A stretch of DNA of 64,000 nucleotides from CBDEGR01 sp965237895 (GCA_965237895.1 CBDEGR010000002.1:2232001-2296000), one strand, 5' to 3'. Numbered from the stretch's first letter, positions 9,353 through 18,864 are shown. Notes: generated from the letters alone by a model not told the origin. Made by a program: numbers and translations.

Positions 9353-9574
9353 CTACCGGAAGTTCACTTCATCTTCCCCACTGAGATAGGTGGCACAATC
9401 CTCCATCAGCCGCCTCCGGAGCTCGAACGGGCCCGTGCGGCGATAGGCCGCCTCATCCCGGTCCTTCAGCGTATGGGCCAGGGCCGCCTCGCACTCCTCC
9501 TGCGAATAGGGCGTGCACTCGGCACTCCAAACCCGGAATGAGGATCGAAATCCATGGGCCGTGCAATCGGTTCG
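9353..9574 (-). pseudogene. P4-type tyrosine integrase C-terminal remnant
   Basis: About 73 codons reading TAHGFRSSFRVWSAE, then ALAHTLKDRDEAAYRRTGPF and ELRRRLMEDCATYL. This is the end of a P4/IntS-like phage or island integrase: the HxxR box (HGFR), the ALAH box and the catalytic Tyr in AAYRR are all present. The N-terminal two thirds are missing. It marks a former island boundary near the IstB relic. Confidence 0.65.
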
Positions 9575-9653
9575 CTTCATGAACTGAAACACGACGTAAA
9601 ACACCCAGAACGACAACGGCCGACCGGCTCTGGGTTTTGACAGAATTCAAAGC

Positions 9654-10088
9654 ATGTGCGGCCGCTACACGATCGCGAAAGATCAAGAAGCGCTCAGCGG
9701 ATACTTCGGAGCCAAATTCTCCGAAACTCACCGGCCGATCTACAACGCGAGTCCAGGTCAGGGTTTACCGGTCATCCTGGACGTGGAGCCGAACAAGATC
9801 CAGTCCGCGTTCTGGGGGATTACCACCGATTTGCAGGGTCGTCCCCGGCGCATGTTAATCAATGCGCGGTCTGAAACCGTCGACCGGCTGCCGACTTTCC
9901 GGGATGCATTCCGACAAAGCCGCTGCCTGGTCATTGCGGACGGATTTTATGAATGGCAGACCACTGGATGGGGCAAGAAGCCGTACCGAATTGTCCTCAG
10001 TACGGATGAACCGTTTGCTTTTGCTGGGATTTGGCGGGAACGCCAGGGTGAACCGGCGTACGTGATCCTGTCGCTGGCGAATTACTAA
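9654..10088 (+). CDS. SRAP-domain protein (YedK/HMCES-like), C-terminally truncated
   Basis: 144 aa starting MCGRYTIAKD; Cys2 is the residue that forms the covalent link to abasic sites in single-stranded DNA. The N-proximal motifs YNASPGQGLPV, NARSETV and ADGFYEWQ are all present, with the active-site Glu in FYEWQ. Family members are about 220 aa and end with a conserved histidine region; here the frame stops after AYVILSLANY, so that His is missing and the protein is probably inactive or much altered. Neighbouring mobile relics fit truncation by rearrangement. Confidence 0.75.
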   Translation: MCGRYTIAKDQEALSGYFGAKFSETHRPIYNASPGQGLPVILDVEPNKIQSAFWGITTDLQGRPRRMLINARSETVDRLPTFRDAFRQSRCLVIADGFYEWQTTGWGKKPYRIVLSTDEPFAFAGIWRERQGEPAYVILSLANY

Positions 10089-10151
10089 TAACGCCCTCAA
10101 AGAGGGCCTTCTGGAGAAACGGAAGCGCGTCCTTGATCAGCCGGATGGCTG

Positions 10152-10779
10152 CTATTCATTCGGACCGCGATGCGCGGTGGCGTCCTGGTCGACCCAGTCT
10201 TCCTCTTCATAGGTCATGCCGTGGCGACCGGGAACCTTTCGGGTGGGACCGGGCTTGTAGCTGGAACAGGACAGAGGTCCGTAACAGAAGGTTTCCGTCC
10301 TGTAGCGCCGTCGGTCGGGGTTCCATTGGTCGATGATCATTTCCACAGCCATGGCACAGCCCCCAGATACAGCTATTACATTTGGAATCGTAGGTCGTTA
10401 CCGCCAGGCGCCGATGCCCGCGCTCGCGATAGGCGGGCAACGGAGGAGGCACTCCATGCCATGGTGCCGCTAAGGCCTGCTCTTCTCCACGCCGGATCAG
10501 TTTCAGTTTGCTGACTCTATAGATGTCGGCGGTTTCGAGTCGCGGATCCGCAACCCGATGCCCCAGCCCCTCGACGCGGTCACCCATTCGAAATTGGTGT
10601 TTGGCGTGGGTTCCGGAGCCAATACCGACTCGAAATTCAGCAGAAACTCCGCCGACTGTTCCCTCGATCCGCAACAGGTAACCCAGATAAGTGTGGCTCC
10701 GTTCATCAAAAGAACGGGTCAGGCGAATTCGAGGTTGGACCGAAGTGACAGCCCCAGACCAGGCAATCTTTTCGTTCAT
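10152..10779 (-). pseudogene. conserved hypothetical protein with Cys motifs, frameshifted
   Basis: The N-terminal part starts at ATG 10779 (MNEKIAWSGAVTSVQPRIRL) and reads to KCNSCIWG near 10355. There a one-base insertion moves the sensible reading to the next frame (AVEMIIDQWNPDRRRYRTET, FCYGPLSCSSYKPGPTRKVP, MTYEEEDWVDQDATAHRGPN) ending near 10152. Four or five cysteines in CNSCIWG and FCYGPLSC could bind metal. I recall similar proteins in other bacteria but cannot name a function. Repairing one base near 10350 would give about 208 aa. Confidence 0.6.
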
Positions 10780-10819
10780 CGACAGTTCGTTCGAGTTTTC
10801 AAAGTTTGGTGATCCGGAG

Positions 10820-11905
10820 TCAGGCGGCAATGGGCGTTTGATATAAACCTCCACAATGTCGTCGCCATCGGTAGAAGCCGAAGCTCAGAGGGACCTTCGG
10901 GCCGGACGTCTCCTGCGGCGTACATCCTGCACATGCTGAATGCGTCCGATGGTGGTTGTAGTAGTCTTGGAAATCGAGCAGCTTGTTCTCCGGGTCTGCC
11001 GTGGTCCAGAACAACATGCGATCCAAATACTCGCGTCGAATCGTGCCGATCAGCCGTTCCACAAAGGGATGGGACAGGGGAACATAGGGAACGATCTTGA
11101 TTTCGGTCACCTCCAGGATCCGCAGATTGGCTTGCCACTGCCCAAACCGATAAAGTGGATCATGGTCGGAGCTGAGGTACTTTGGCATCCAGGGTTGCCA
11201 TCGAATGGCGCGGTTGAACATCCGGCAAAGTGCGACTCCATTGACGGTTCCGGCGTGGACGCCGAACCCAATGATCCGGCGAGTGTATTGATCCATGACG
11301 ACCAAGACCCAGTGGGTCCGCAATGTGGCCGATTCGCACCGGAACAAATCTAGACTCCAGAGGCTGTCTTTCAGGTGTCCAATGAAGGTCAACCAGGATG
11401 GACCACCGGAGTTCTTAGCCGGCCGATAGTGGCTGGCGAGAATCCTTCGAACAACGTCTTTGTCGATGGGGATGTCGAAAGCCAAGGCAATCTGCTGAGC
11501 GATTCGCGGGCAGCCCCAGGTGGGATTGCGCTGCTTCATCTGGACAACAGCGTCGATGAGTTCTTTGTTGGGTCCGTTTGGTCCGAGCTTACGCCGGTGC
11601 TTGGATGAAAAGAGCAGGCGATATTTTCGGTTCCTCAGAGCCCGGTGGAGGCCCAAAAGAGTCGAAGGCTTCAGCACGATTGCTGAACGAATCAGGCGGG
11701 CGGGGCGAATGAAGAGAGCACACAAACCGGCGACAAGGCGATCTGAGCTGCGTAGATTGGGTGACCGCTGCCGCAAACGATGGAGGATCAGAAGTTGTTG
11801 CTTGACAAGAACGGACTCAGCCACCACAGAACGGCTGCCACCCGGACCTGCAAGTCGGGCAAGAGTAACGATTAAATGAACGAAAAGGATGACAAGATCA
11901 CGCAT
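10820..11905 (-). CDS. integrase-core (rve) transposase
   Basis: 361 aa. The N-terminal half has a hydrophobic start and a helix-turn-helix-like part (NPTWGCPRIAQQIALAFDIP). The C-terminal half is an rve DDE catalytic core: SLDLFRCES, a second Asp in YLSSDHDPLYRF and the Glu in HPFVERLIGTIRREYLDR. Single-ORF transposases of this type occur in many copies in Acidobacteriota. No inverted repeats were identified. It overlaps the upstream edge of the frameshifted hypothetical gene and lies next to a conjugation-gene fragment. Confidence 0.8.
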   Translation of the reverse strand: MRDLVILFVHLIVTLARLAGPGGSRSVVAESVLVKQQLLILHRLRQRSPNLRSSDRLVAGLCALFIRPARLIRSAIVLKPSTLLGLHRALRNRKYRLLFSSKHRRKLGPNGPNKELIDAVVQMKQRNPTWGCPRIAQQIALAFDIPIDKDVVRRILASHYRPAKNSGGPSWLTFIGHLKDSLWSLDLFRCESATLRTHWVLVVMDQYTRRIIGFGVHAGTVNGVALCRMFNRAIRWQPWMPKYLSSDHDPLYRFGQWQANLRILEVTEIKIVPYVPLSHPFVERLIGTIRREYLDRMLFWTTADPENKLLDFQDYYNHHRTHSACAGCTPQETSGPKVPLSFGFYRWRRHCGGLYQTPIAA

Positions 11906-11969
11906 CTTGGCATTCTATCAAATCTTGAAAATGGCAGAAAATTGGCCCGTTTTAGCAATTCGCCAGAGA

Positions 11970-12155
11970 CAGGCATACCACTCTCCGGCGCTCGAAGCCC
12001 AGCTCAAAGAACACCAAATCCCCTATCAGGTGCAGTGGACCGAGAGCGGCGGCGGCTCAGAAGTCCGTAAGCGGGTCGAAGCCGTCAATCACTGGTATCA
12101 ACACGACTGGCGGATGATCGACAACAAAATCCGGTCGAGCATCGTGGAGGGGATC
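11970..12155 (+). pseudogene. internal fragment of a conjugative coupling protein (VirD4/TraG)
   Basis: 62 codons reading QAYHSPALEAQLKEHQIPYQ ... WYQHDWRMIDNKIRSSIVEG. They align without gaps to the coupling protein encoded at 25114-27078, with 52 of 62 residues identical by eye. The fragment has neither end of the gene and lies between the rve transposase and the 3' end of the Oar-like gene, in the opposite orientation to the intact copy. It is a relic of a second, related conjugative element. Confidence 0.85.
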
Positions 12156-12185
12156 GCTCAACATAGTGGAACCAAGCCGCCGTTT

Positions 12186-15100
12186 CTAAAACGTCAACCG
12201 TAGCGTGAACTGGAACTGCCGCGGATCGAACGCCGAGGCGAATGAGAGCGGTTCCGTGACTGGCCCGCGCCGCCCAACGAGATTTGCCGGAAGGTCTTCA
12301 GTGGACGCGTTTCCAACAACGCCGTTCACCGTCTTGAAATTGGTGCGGTTCAGCAGGTTGAACGCTTCCCCGATGACCTGCAGGTTCACTGTTTCCGACA
12401 GCGGGATCGTGCGGGTGAGCCTCATGTCGACGCTAAAGAAATCCGGGCCCTTCCCGGCGTTGCGGCCGAGGCCCCACGGGCGGTGGGTGTCGGTATGGCG
12501 GTCGCCGAGCGAATCGAAGCCGGTAGTCAGGTTGAATGGCGCAAACGAGTTCGCCGCCACGATTCCGGACAGCGTGAAATCCGCTAGCAGGTTGTGCCCG
12601 AAGCCTCGCCCCTTTGCGGCTTCCCACGGGGATTGGGCTATGGCATTGGCGACGAAACGGTGGCCGCGGTGATAGGTGGAGAGGGCGCGTTCGTTCCGGG
12701 CGTCCCACTGGATATGCGGCTGATATGACGAATTGTAGTCCGTGGCCTCGTCCATGGCCTTGCTCCAGGTGTGATGCGCAGAGATCGAAAACCCATCCGA
12801 GAACCGCTTCTCTAACTTCACGATCATCGCGTGATAGTCCGATCTTCCCCAGCTGCCATACGCGTTGTCCTGCAGGATCAGAGGGTTGCGGAAGCCCGGC
12901 ACCGGCCGGCCGGTGGCCGGGTTGGTGCCGGCTTTGTAGATGTTCAAGTCCAGCGGCCGGATCAGGTGGACGCCGCGGTTGTAGTTATAGGCCACTGACA
13001 AGGCGTAATCCCCAACTTCGCGCTGAATTTCAAAACTGCCTTGCAGGGAGTACGGGTTCACGATGTCATCCACGACCCGGAAACCGACGCGTAGCGGGTA
13101 TCCCGGGCCTGGCACGATACCGTGAGGCGCCAGGTCTTCCGGCAGGATGGCCCGCTGACCGAGCACACCCCGGGCCTGGAGAGTCCGGTAGATCTCCGCG
13201 GAAGTCAACGGCTGGCCCGTCAACGGGCTCTGAAGGCCGCCGATGCCCGTCAAAGGGATGAACACCTGGTAGATCTGCTGGGTTTCGCCGAGAAGATCAT
13301 TGATATACCCGATGTGGCCGTCGATTCGGGAATAGTAGATTCCGAACCCGCCCCGCGCCACGGTCTTCGGGTCCGGGCTCCAGGCAAATCCAGCTCTTGG
13401 CGCGAAGTTGTTGTAATCGCGCGGAAAATTTGTCTTCAGTTCTAGCTCGTACCGCAGCCCCAGGGTCAGAAGCAAGTTCGGCAAGACCCGGATCGAGTTC
13501 TCGACGAAGAAGTTCATCCGGTTGGCCCAGCCCGCCCAATTCGGATTGCCGAAGCCCTGCTGGTAAACGGTGGGCAAGCCGAGGGCGAACGCCTGCAAGG
13601 CCGAAATGGGCGCGTCGACAGCGTCCGCGAGCTGCGCCGCGCCGGCACCGGCCAGCAGGCCTTTGACCCCCTGCGACGTTCCAGGGCCCGCCACGCTGTC
13701 AATCACGTTGCTGAGCGGGATGGCCTCTCCGAAAACAAACCTCCCGCTGAAGAAGGTTTCCGCTTGCGCGCTATCGCGGAGAGGATTAATGTCGGCGCCA
13801 AACTTGAGCGTCTGGCGGCCGGACACGCGCATGAAGTTCTGGCGTATCTGGAAGACCCGCTCGACGACTCGCACCGGGAGAATGAAGTCCCTGCCGAAGC
13901 TGATCGCGCCGATATCGATTGCAGGGCCGAACTTGTCGGTCGGATACACGCCGAAGTCGTGATACCCGAGACCCACACGCGTCTCGCTGACCCAGCGGGG
14001 GTTGATCACCCAGGTATCGCCGAAGGCGACGGCAAAATCATTGACGTTCGAGTTGCTTCCTCTGCTGCGGGCCGTGAGCGCCCCGAAATTGATGTTGTCG
14101 CTCTCCTGCCCGCTCCAGTTTCCCCGGAAGAACATATTGTGGCCATCCCCCAGTGTGTGGTCGACACGCGTAATGACCTGCTGGCGCTGCTCCCCGAATG
14201 GGAAGGTGCCGCTGTTTTTCTCGAACAGGGACACTACGGCCGGAGTATGAGCCGGCACCAGCGCATAAGCGAGTTGATTGACGAGTGGCGTAAGGGTCGG
14301 CGCCGCGACGCGGAGCGCGTCGACCAGAGATTGCTGTGAATCCGTCAACGACGTGAGGAACGATCGATCGGCCAGCAGCGGAACGATCTGCGATTCGTGG
14401 CGGTCCAGGCGTTCGTAAGCGAGGTGAAAGAATGTTTTGTTCGGTTTGATCGGACCGCCAATGGATACGCCGGACTGCGCCCGTGTGTACGGGGACTTTT
14501 CTGGGTCGAAGTAATTGCGAGCCTGGAAGCGACGGTTGCGCAGACCGCCGAAAAGGGTTCCATGAAAATCGTTCGTGCCACCCTTCGTGACGATATTGAT
14601 CGTGCCGCCCGACGCCCCGCCCTGTTCGGTGGAGAATGAGTTCCTGTTGACCTGAAACTCCTGGACGGCATTTTGGCTGATCGAGGATCGAACGCTTCCG
14701 GAATTGTAAAGGTTGTCCAGCCCGTCAATCATGAACGTGTTGCCGCGCCCGCTTCCCCCGCCGATGCCGAGTCCCGAAGAGGGTGTGGGAAGGATGCGCC
14801 GATCAATCGCGTTGGCGATGTGGTTAGTATTCACGACGCCTGGGGTTAGCAGCGCCAGGCCCAGATAGTCGCGACGGTTGATCGGGAGATTCTGGATACG
14901 AACCGAGTCGATGTGATCGGATTGCTGAACGCGTTCGGGTTCGATGACCGGCCGCGTGGAGGCTGCCGACACGACCACCCGGGTCTCGGTTGCAGCGACC
15001 GCCAGTTGCGGCGAAAACGTCGAAATCCCGCCCACCTGCACTTCGAATCCTTCCACGGTTAGGGTCGCTAAATTCGGTGCCTCGAAGCGTAGCGTGTATC

Positions 15101-15359
15101 TTCCCGGCACGAGATGGCTGAGGACAAACCCGCCGCTATCGGTCGTCACCGCTTCCTGGGCCACGCCACGGCTCTCGTCAATCGCCGTGACGGTCACGTC
15201 CCGGATCACGGCCCGGGTCTCGTCATAGACGAAACCTCGAATGCTGCCCGTGGACGTCTGCGCGTCCACGGCAAGGCTGCCCATCAGCGTCAGCGATACG
15301 ATGCTGAAGGAGCGAAACCAGATTGCCACGGCACGGATGAATCGGGAACGCACTTTCAT
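12186..15359 (-). CDS. Oar-like TonB-dependent outer-membrane receptor
   Basis: About 1,057 aa from ATG 15359 (MKVRSRFIRAV), with a signal peptide ending near AVDAQ. Then a carboxypeptidase-regulatory-like beta-sandwich (TGSIRGFVYDETRAVIRDVT ... GRYTLRFEAPNL), a plug domain (MIDGLDNLYNSGSVRSSISQ, NIVTKGGTNDFHGTLFGGLR) and a long 22-strand-type barrel ending in FQFTLRLTF, with the outer-membrane C-terminal Phe. Such proteins import or bind large substrates using TonB energy and are greatly expanded in Acidobacteriota. The full length looks intact. Ligand unknown. The stop at 12186 adjoins the coupling-protein fragment. Confidence 0.9.
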   Translation of the reverse strand: MKVRSRFIRAVAIWFRSFSIVSLTLMGSLAVDAQTSTGSIRGFVYDETRAVIRDVTVTAIDESRGVAQEAVTTDSGGFVLSHLVPGRYTLRFEAPNLATLTVEGFEVQVGGISTFSPQLAVAATETRVVVSAASTRPVIEPERVQQSDHIDSVRIQNLPINRRDYLGLALLTPGVVNTNHIANAIDRRILPTPSSGLGIGGGSGRGNTFMIDGLDNLYNSGSVRSSISQNAVQEFQVNRNSFSTEQGGASGGTINIVTKGGTNDFHGTLFGGLRNRRFQARNYFDPEKSPYTRAQSGVSIGGPIKPNKTFFHLAYERLDRHESQIVPLLADRSFLTSLTDSQQSLVDALRVAAPTLTPLVNQLAYALVPAHTPAVVSLFEKNSGTFPFGEQRQQVITRVDHTLGDGHNMFFRGNWSGQESDNINFGALTARSRGSNSNVNDFAVAFGDTWVINPRWVSETRVGLGYHDFGVYPTDKFGPAIDIGAISFGRDFILPVRVVERVFQIRQNFMRVSGRQTLKFGADINPLRDSAQAETFFSGRFVFGEAIPLSNVIDSVAGPGTSQGVKGLLAGAGAAQLADAVDAPISALQAFALGLPTVYQQGFGNPNWAGWANRMNFFVENSIRVLPNLLLTLGLRYELELKTNFPRDYNNFAPRAGFAWSPDPKTVARGGFGIYYSRIDGHIGYINDLLGETQQIYQVFIPLTGIGGLQSPLTGQPLTSAEIYRTLQARGVLGQRAILPEDLAPHGIVPGPGYPLRVGFRVVDDIVNPYSLQGSFEIQREVGDYALSVAYNYNRGVHLIRPLDLNIYKAGTNPATGRPVPGFRNPLILQDNAYGSWGRSDYHAMIVKLEKRFSDGFSISAHHTWSKAMDEATDYNSSYQPHIQWDARNERALSTYHRGHRFVANAIAQSPWEAAKGRGFGHNLLADFTLSGIVAANSFAPFNLTTGFDSLGDRHTDTHRPWGLGRNAGKGPDFFSVDMRLTRTIPLSETVNLQVIGEAFNLLNRTNFKTVNGVVGNASTEDLPANLVGRRGPVTEPLSFASAFDPRQFQFTLRLTF

Positions 15360-15498
15360 GACTGCGCTGTAAGGAGCGGTATGCAACATAATAAGGAATT
15401 ATATATTCAACTCCAGTACTGTCCCGTTAGAAGGTGCGGTCGTTTCTTGAGACGGTTTCAATAGACGAGAGTTCTCTGTCGTATCGATGCGTCGAGGG

Positions 15499-15522
15499 TG
15501 ACCAGACCGATCTTTTGTACCA
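15499..15522 (+). repeat. solo insertion-sequence end
   Basis: Twenty-four bases beginning TGACCAGACCGATCTTTTGT are identical and in the same orientation to the left end of the IS3 element at 17068. No transposase follows. It lies between the Oar-like receptor and the Fic gene, so the Fic gene is bracketed by two copies of the same IS end. Confidence 0.8.
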
Positions 15523-15676
15523 GTCGTTGTGAGGGAAGATACGTTCTGAGACTTCATGCTGCTTACCTTCTTCTCTCGCATCTTCTGAGCCTCACAGAAT
15601 GGCCTTCACCACATTACACCATGCTGGTGAACTAGAATATCCCCCTGATTCAGCTTTCCCGTACGTCCGTTGCTCC

Positions 15677-16828
15677 CTACCGCACCGCCCCATCTTCGCC
15701 GATTGTCACGGGTGGCACCGGCCTTAACGGAATGGTAAGGTGATAGCGCACATGACGACGTTCGCCGACACGGGACAAGGCACCTTTGGCGACCATGTCA
15801 GCAAGGTCACGCGTCGCTGTGGCTGAAGATGTCCCGGTGATACGGATATAGTTGCCCGCGCTCAGGCCGCCTTTGAATCCTTCCGGCCCTTCACGCAACA
15901 CCCGCAGTAGTGCCTTCTCTTGCCGTTCATTGAGCCGACCGCGAAGCCGGTCAAGCAACCGTGTCTTGTCGAGCAGAAATTCGACGCGCGCTGCAGTGCG
16001 ATACTGTGCCTCAATTACAATGCTGGCGAACCACGAGAGCCAGGATGTGACCTCGGTGTCTTTGTTCGCAGTTTCGAGAGCATCGTAGTAGGTTGATCGC
16101 CTGATCAGGATCGTTGCCGCCAAAGCGGTGAGCGTCGGCTGGCCCAGACACTGTGCCAATGCTTTCTCAGAAATAGCGCGGCCGATACGTCCGTTGCCAT
16201 CCTCGAAAGGATGAATAGACACGAAGTACAAATGTGCAATCCCTGCCCTCGTCAAAGCGGGTAGAGGGTCGGTGCCGTCTGGAGCTGTACGGTTGAACCA
16301 GACCAAGAACTGCTTCATTTCTTCCGGCACTCTTGAAGATGGCGGGGCCTCGAAATGCACCTTAGGCGCATAGGGTGCGCCTGAAACTACCTGCATTGCC
16401 TTATCGCTCCTGCGATAACGGCCAAGGTCTTTCAGATCCTTGCGGCCTCTGACCAACATCTGATGCCACCTGAACAACTTTTCGTCGGAAAGAGGCTCCG
16501 CGAATGATAGGTAGAGATCCACCATCATCTCTGCGATGCCTTGCTCTGCCGCTCCCACCTGCCGGTCATCGGTAGCCACGCCAAGCTGTTTGCGAACCGA
16601 TGATTGAACGCTGGCCCTGTCCAGAATCTCCCCTTCGATTTCTGAAGTGGTCAGCGCTTCCAGGCTGATAGCCTCAATGGTAAGCCGCTCTTGATCTACC
16701 GCGTCGAGGTGCTTGATCGTACCTACGAACATGCCGCTTCCTATCAGGAAGTGCTCTTCCGCCTTTCTCAGGAGGGTCTGATCCCAGGAGAAGTCGGGCC
16801 AGTCCGGTTTTTGCCAGTTCCACATCAT
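15677..16828 (-). CDS. Fic-domain AMP-transferase with winged-helix tail
   Basis: About 383 aa; ATG at 16828 or 16825 chosen because the conserved start WNWQKPDWPDF follows. The N-terminal inhibitory helix carries TTSEIEGE, the (S/T)xxxE(G/N) motif of class II Fic proteins, so the enzyme is self-inhibited. The catalytic loop HPFEDGNGRIGR (around residues 206-217) is complete, with the base His and ATP-binding Arg. The C-terminus (LREGPEGFKGGLSAGNYIRI ... TATRDLADMVAKGALSRVG) is a winged helix-turn-helix. The family adenylylates target proteins such as gyrase; the target here is unknown. A stand-alone gene in an IS-rich area. Confidence 0.92.
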   Translation of the reverse strand: MMWNWQKPDWPDFSWDQTLLRKAEEHFLIGSGMFVGTIKHLDAVDQERLTIEAISLEALTTSEIEGEILDRASVQSSVRKQLGVATDDRQVGAAEQGIAEMMVDLYLSFAEPLSDEKLFRWHQMLVRGRKDLKDLGRYRRSDKAMQVVSGAPYAPKVHFEAPPSSRVPEEMKQFLVWFNRTAPDGTDPLPALTRAGIAHLYFVSIHPFEDGNGRIGRAISEKALAQCLGQPTLTALAATILIRRSTYYDALETANKDTEVTSWLSWFASIVIEAQYRTAARVEFLLDKTRLLDRLRGRLNERQEKALLRVLREGPEGFKGGLSAGNYIRITGTSSATATRDLADMVAKGALSRVGERRHVRYHLTIPLRPVPPVTIGEDGAVR

Positions 16829-17107
16829 GAGCGATAGAAGTCCCATCTATCACTCATAATAATCTTTTTTATGATTTATAACAAGGGTTTCTATCGATCA
16901 TCAGGCATGGATTGCGTCTCATCTTTCACGTCCCCTTCACACACAATTTTGCTCCTGGCAATGAGCAGTCCTCCGGGTCCGATCGTAAAGTCTCGGGGAA
17001 GATGCTCGATCCGCCGCGCCCCCACAGCAAGAGCCGCCGGGATCTGGACACGGCGTGCCGCCTCGCGTGACCAGACCGATCTTTTGTACCAATCCTAGTG
17101 AGAGAGT

Positions 17108-17650
17108 TTACATCACAGCCTGGGGCTGCGAAATCGGTTCTGGGAGAAGAAATGGATTACAGGCCCCCGGCGCCGGGGGCCTGTAATCCAGCGCCGAGTG
17201 CGGTCTCCGGGTGTTGTATTCCTCCCGCCATTGCTCAATCACGATCTGGGCCTCCTGCAACGAGTAGAAGATCTCCCCGTTCAGGCATTCATCCCGCAAC
17301 TTCCCATTGAAACTCTCACAATACCCGTTCTCCCATGGACTACCTGGTTCGATGTACAACGTTCCGGTCCCGAGATTCCCCAGCCATTGGCGCAACTTCT
17401 GGGCGACGAACTCCGGGCCGTTATCGGATCGAATGTGCTCCGGGATCCCTCGCCACAGCATCACGTCCGACAACGTCTCGATCACCTCCAGGCTGCCCAT
17501 CCTTCGCTCCACTCGGATCGCCAGGCATTCCCGCGTATACTCGTCCAGCAGCGTCAGCAACCGCAGCGTCCTTCCATCGTGCGTTCTGGCGCTAACCAAG
17601 TCATAGCTCCATACGTGGTTGCGCCGCTCCGGGCTCAGAAGTTTCCCTGG
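17108..17650 (-). pseudogene. IS3 OrfB with internal deletion
   Basis: The frame reads KLLSPERR and then directly NHVWSYDLVSARTHDGRTLR: the start of OrfB is fused to the beginning of the integrase core, and the helical region of about 100-150 residues that relatives have between them is missing. The catalytic core itself is present (IRSDNGPEFVAQ, GSPWENGYCESFNGKLRDEC). It is probably non-functional or only able to act with help from another copy. Confidence 0.75.
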
Positions 17651-17913
17651 GCCACATCCTGCAAGACTTGCTTCTCTATCGACAGCTCCGCCACCAGGCG
17701 CTTCAACCGCGTGTTTTCCTTCTCCAGCTCTTTCAGCCGTTTCGCCTGATCCAGCTTGAGTCCGCCGTATTTCTTCCGCCAGCGATAGTAGGTCTGGGTG
17801 TGGATTCCGGCTTCTTTGCAGGCTTGGGGCACCTTCTTCCCGTTCGCGATCTGCACTTCGATCTGCCGTAGGACCGTTACGATCTGTTCCGGTTTGTTCT
17901 TTTGGATTGACAT
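17635..17913 (-). CDS. IS3 transposase OrfA
   Basis: 92 aa, HTH_Tnp_1 type: KPEQIVTVLRQIEVQIANGK then TQTYYRWRKKYGGLKLDQAK and a leucine zipper (LKELEKENTRLKRLVAELSI). Binds the IS ends and pairs with OrfB. It is intact, unlike the OrfA of the two 1,260-bp elements in this window. Confidence 0.85.
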   Translation of the reverse strand: MSIQKNKPEQIVTVLRQIEVQIANGKKVPQACKEAGIHTQTYYRWRKKYGGLKLDQAKRLKELEKENTRLKRLVAELSIEKQVLQDVAQGNF

Positions 17914-17975
17914 GACTTGCTTCCCTCCTAAATGAGATTCTCTCTCACTTCAGGTGGTACAAAAAGAGCCGGTCA

Positions 17976-18354
17976 GGCCAGCACCACCGCCTCGCACCGG
18001 CGCGCTGGGCTCAGCAGTTTTCCTCCGCAACTTCGTTCAGAATCGACAGATCCAACTCTTTCTCCGCCATTAGTTTCTTCAGCCGCGTGTTCTCCTTCTC
18101 CAACTGCTTGAACCGCTTCGCTTACTTCAGCTTCACCCTCCATACTCGTGGCGCCACCGATAATAGGTGTGCTCTGTGATCTCCAGCTTTCGGCACGCCT
18201 GCTTAACCGTCGCTCCACGGGCCAGTTCCATCTCTGCCTCTCGAAGCTTGCCAACAATCTGCTCTGCGCTTTGTCGTTTCCTCGCCATTCTCACCTCCCT
18301 TTCACGACTCAGATCCTGAGATTCCATCTGGATCCGTTCTAGGGGATCAGGTCA
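17976..18354 (-). mobile_element. truncated IS3 element with frameshifted OrfA
   Basis: The right end at 18354 reads TGACCTGATCCCC on the minus strand. OrfA starts at 18288 (ARKRQSAEQIVGKLREAEME ... EHTYYRWRHEYGG), loses its frame near 18138 and shows an in-frame TAA in the shifted continuation (AKRFKQLEKENTRLKKLMAE). OrfB is cut after LLSPARR by the neighbouring IS at 17975. Confidence 0.75.
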
Positions 18355-18602
18355 CGATCCATACGTGATGGACGCGGCAGGATGACCACTTTCTTGATGC
18401 CCTCCATAGCTTCGAGGCCTTCCTTGAGTGTCTGATACTCTTCTGTTTGACGGCACTCGTCCCAAATGAAAGCGATCAACCTGGAGTAACCGGTTGCGGG
18501 TCCAAGATAGAGCGATCTATCGGCTGCTATCTCCTCCGTAGTCTTGCGACACGCCGCCGCCCCTGCCTTGCGCATAAACTTGACTTCGATAATCGTGCCA
18601 AG
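18355..18602 (-). pseudogene. PD-(D/E)XK-like nuclease fragment
   Basis: About 82 codons reading LGTIIEVKFMRKAGAAACRK then YSRLIAFIWDECRQTEEYQT. The IIEVKF motif followed by the basic helix and the YSRLIAFIWDE strand resembles the C-terminal part of PD-(D/E)XK nuclease domains found in restriction or abortive-infection proteins. It is cut on the left by the IS end at 18354 and fused on the right to an IS630 stub. Relic. Confidence 0.55.
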
Positions 18603-18604
18603 CG

Positions 18605-18697
18605 ACGGGTCACCACACTTTGGGGCGTCTTGTGAGCACCCAGCCAGCGTCGCAGCGTTTCCTGCTGTTCTGGGGTGATGGGCAATCTTGCGGCAGA
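18605..18697 (-). pseudogene. IS630-type transposase N-terminal stub
   Basis: About 30 codons, ITPEQQETLRRWLGAHKTPQ then SVVTR, matching the helix-turn-helix start of IS630-family transposases (LTAEQRETLERWVRAHTTPQ-like). The rest of the gene is gone and the frame passes into the nuclease fragment. Confidence 0.55.
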
Positions 18698-18864
18698 TTT
18701 CCACATGAGCCGCACAATACACGCAGCCGGGACATCTGTAAATCTATTTGTGAGACACTACACTAGGGCGATATGAGATTGACACGTTAGTGCAAAAGGC
18801 ATAGGTTTTCGGGTGAAGGGGAGGCTGAAAATGGCAATTCCGGGTAAGATATGAGGAGGTATCC

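Larger units (their letters stand above)
17068..17975 (-). mobile_element. IS3-family element, internally deleted, nested in another IS
   Basis: 908 bp bounded by imperfect inverted repeats that start TGACC(A/G)G and share TTTTGTACCA near position 20. It carries a complete OrfA and an OrfB lacking its middle N-terminal part. Its right end abuts the OrfB start of a different IS3 element (17976-18354), which it has interrupted. Confidence 0.75.
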
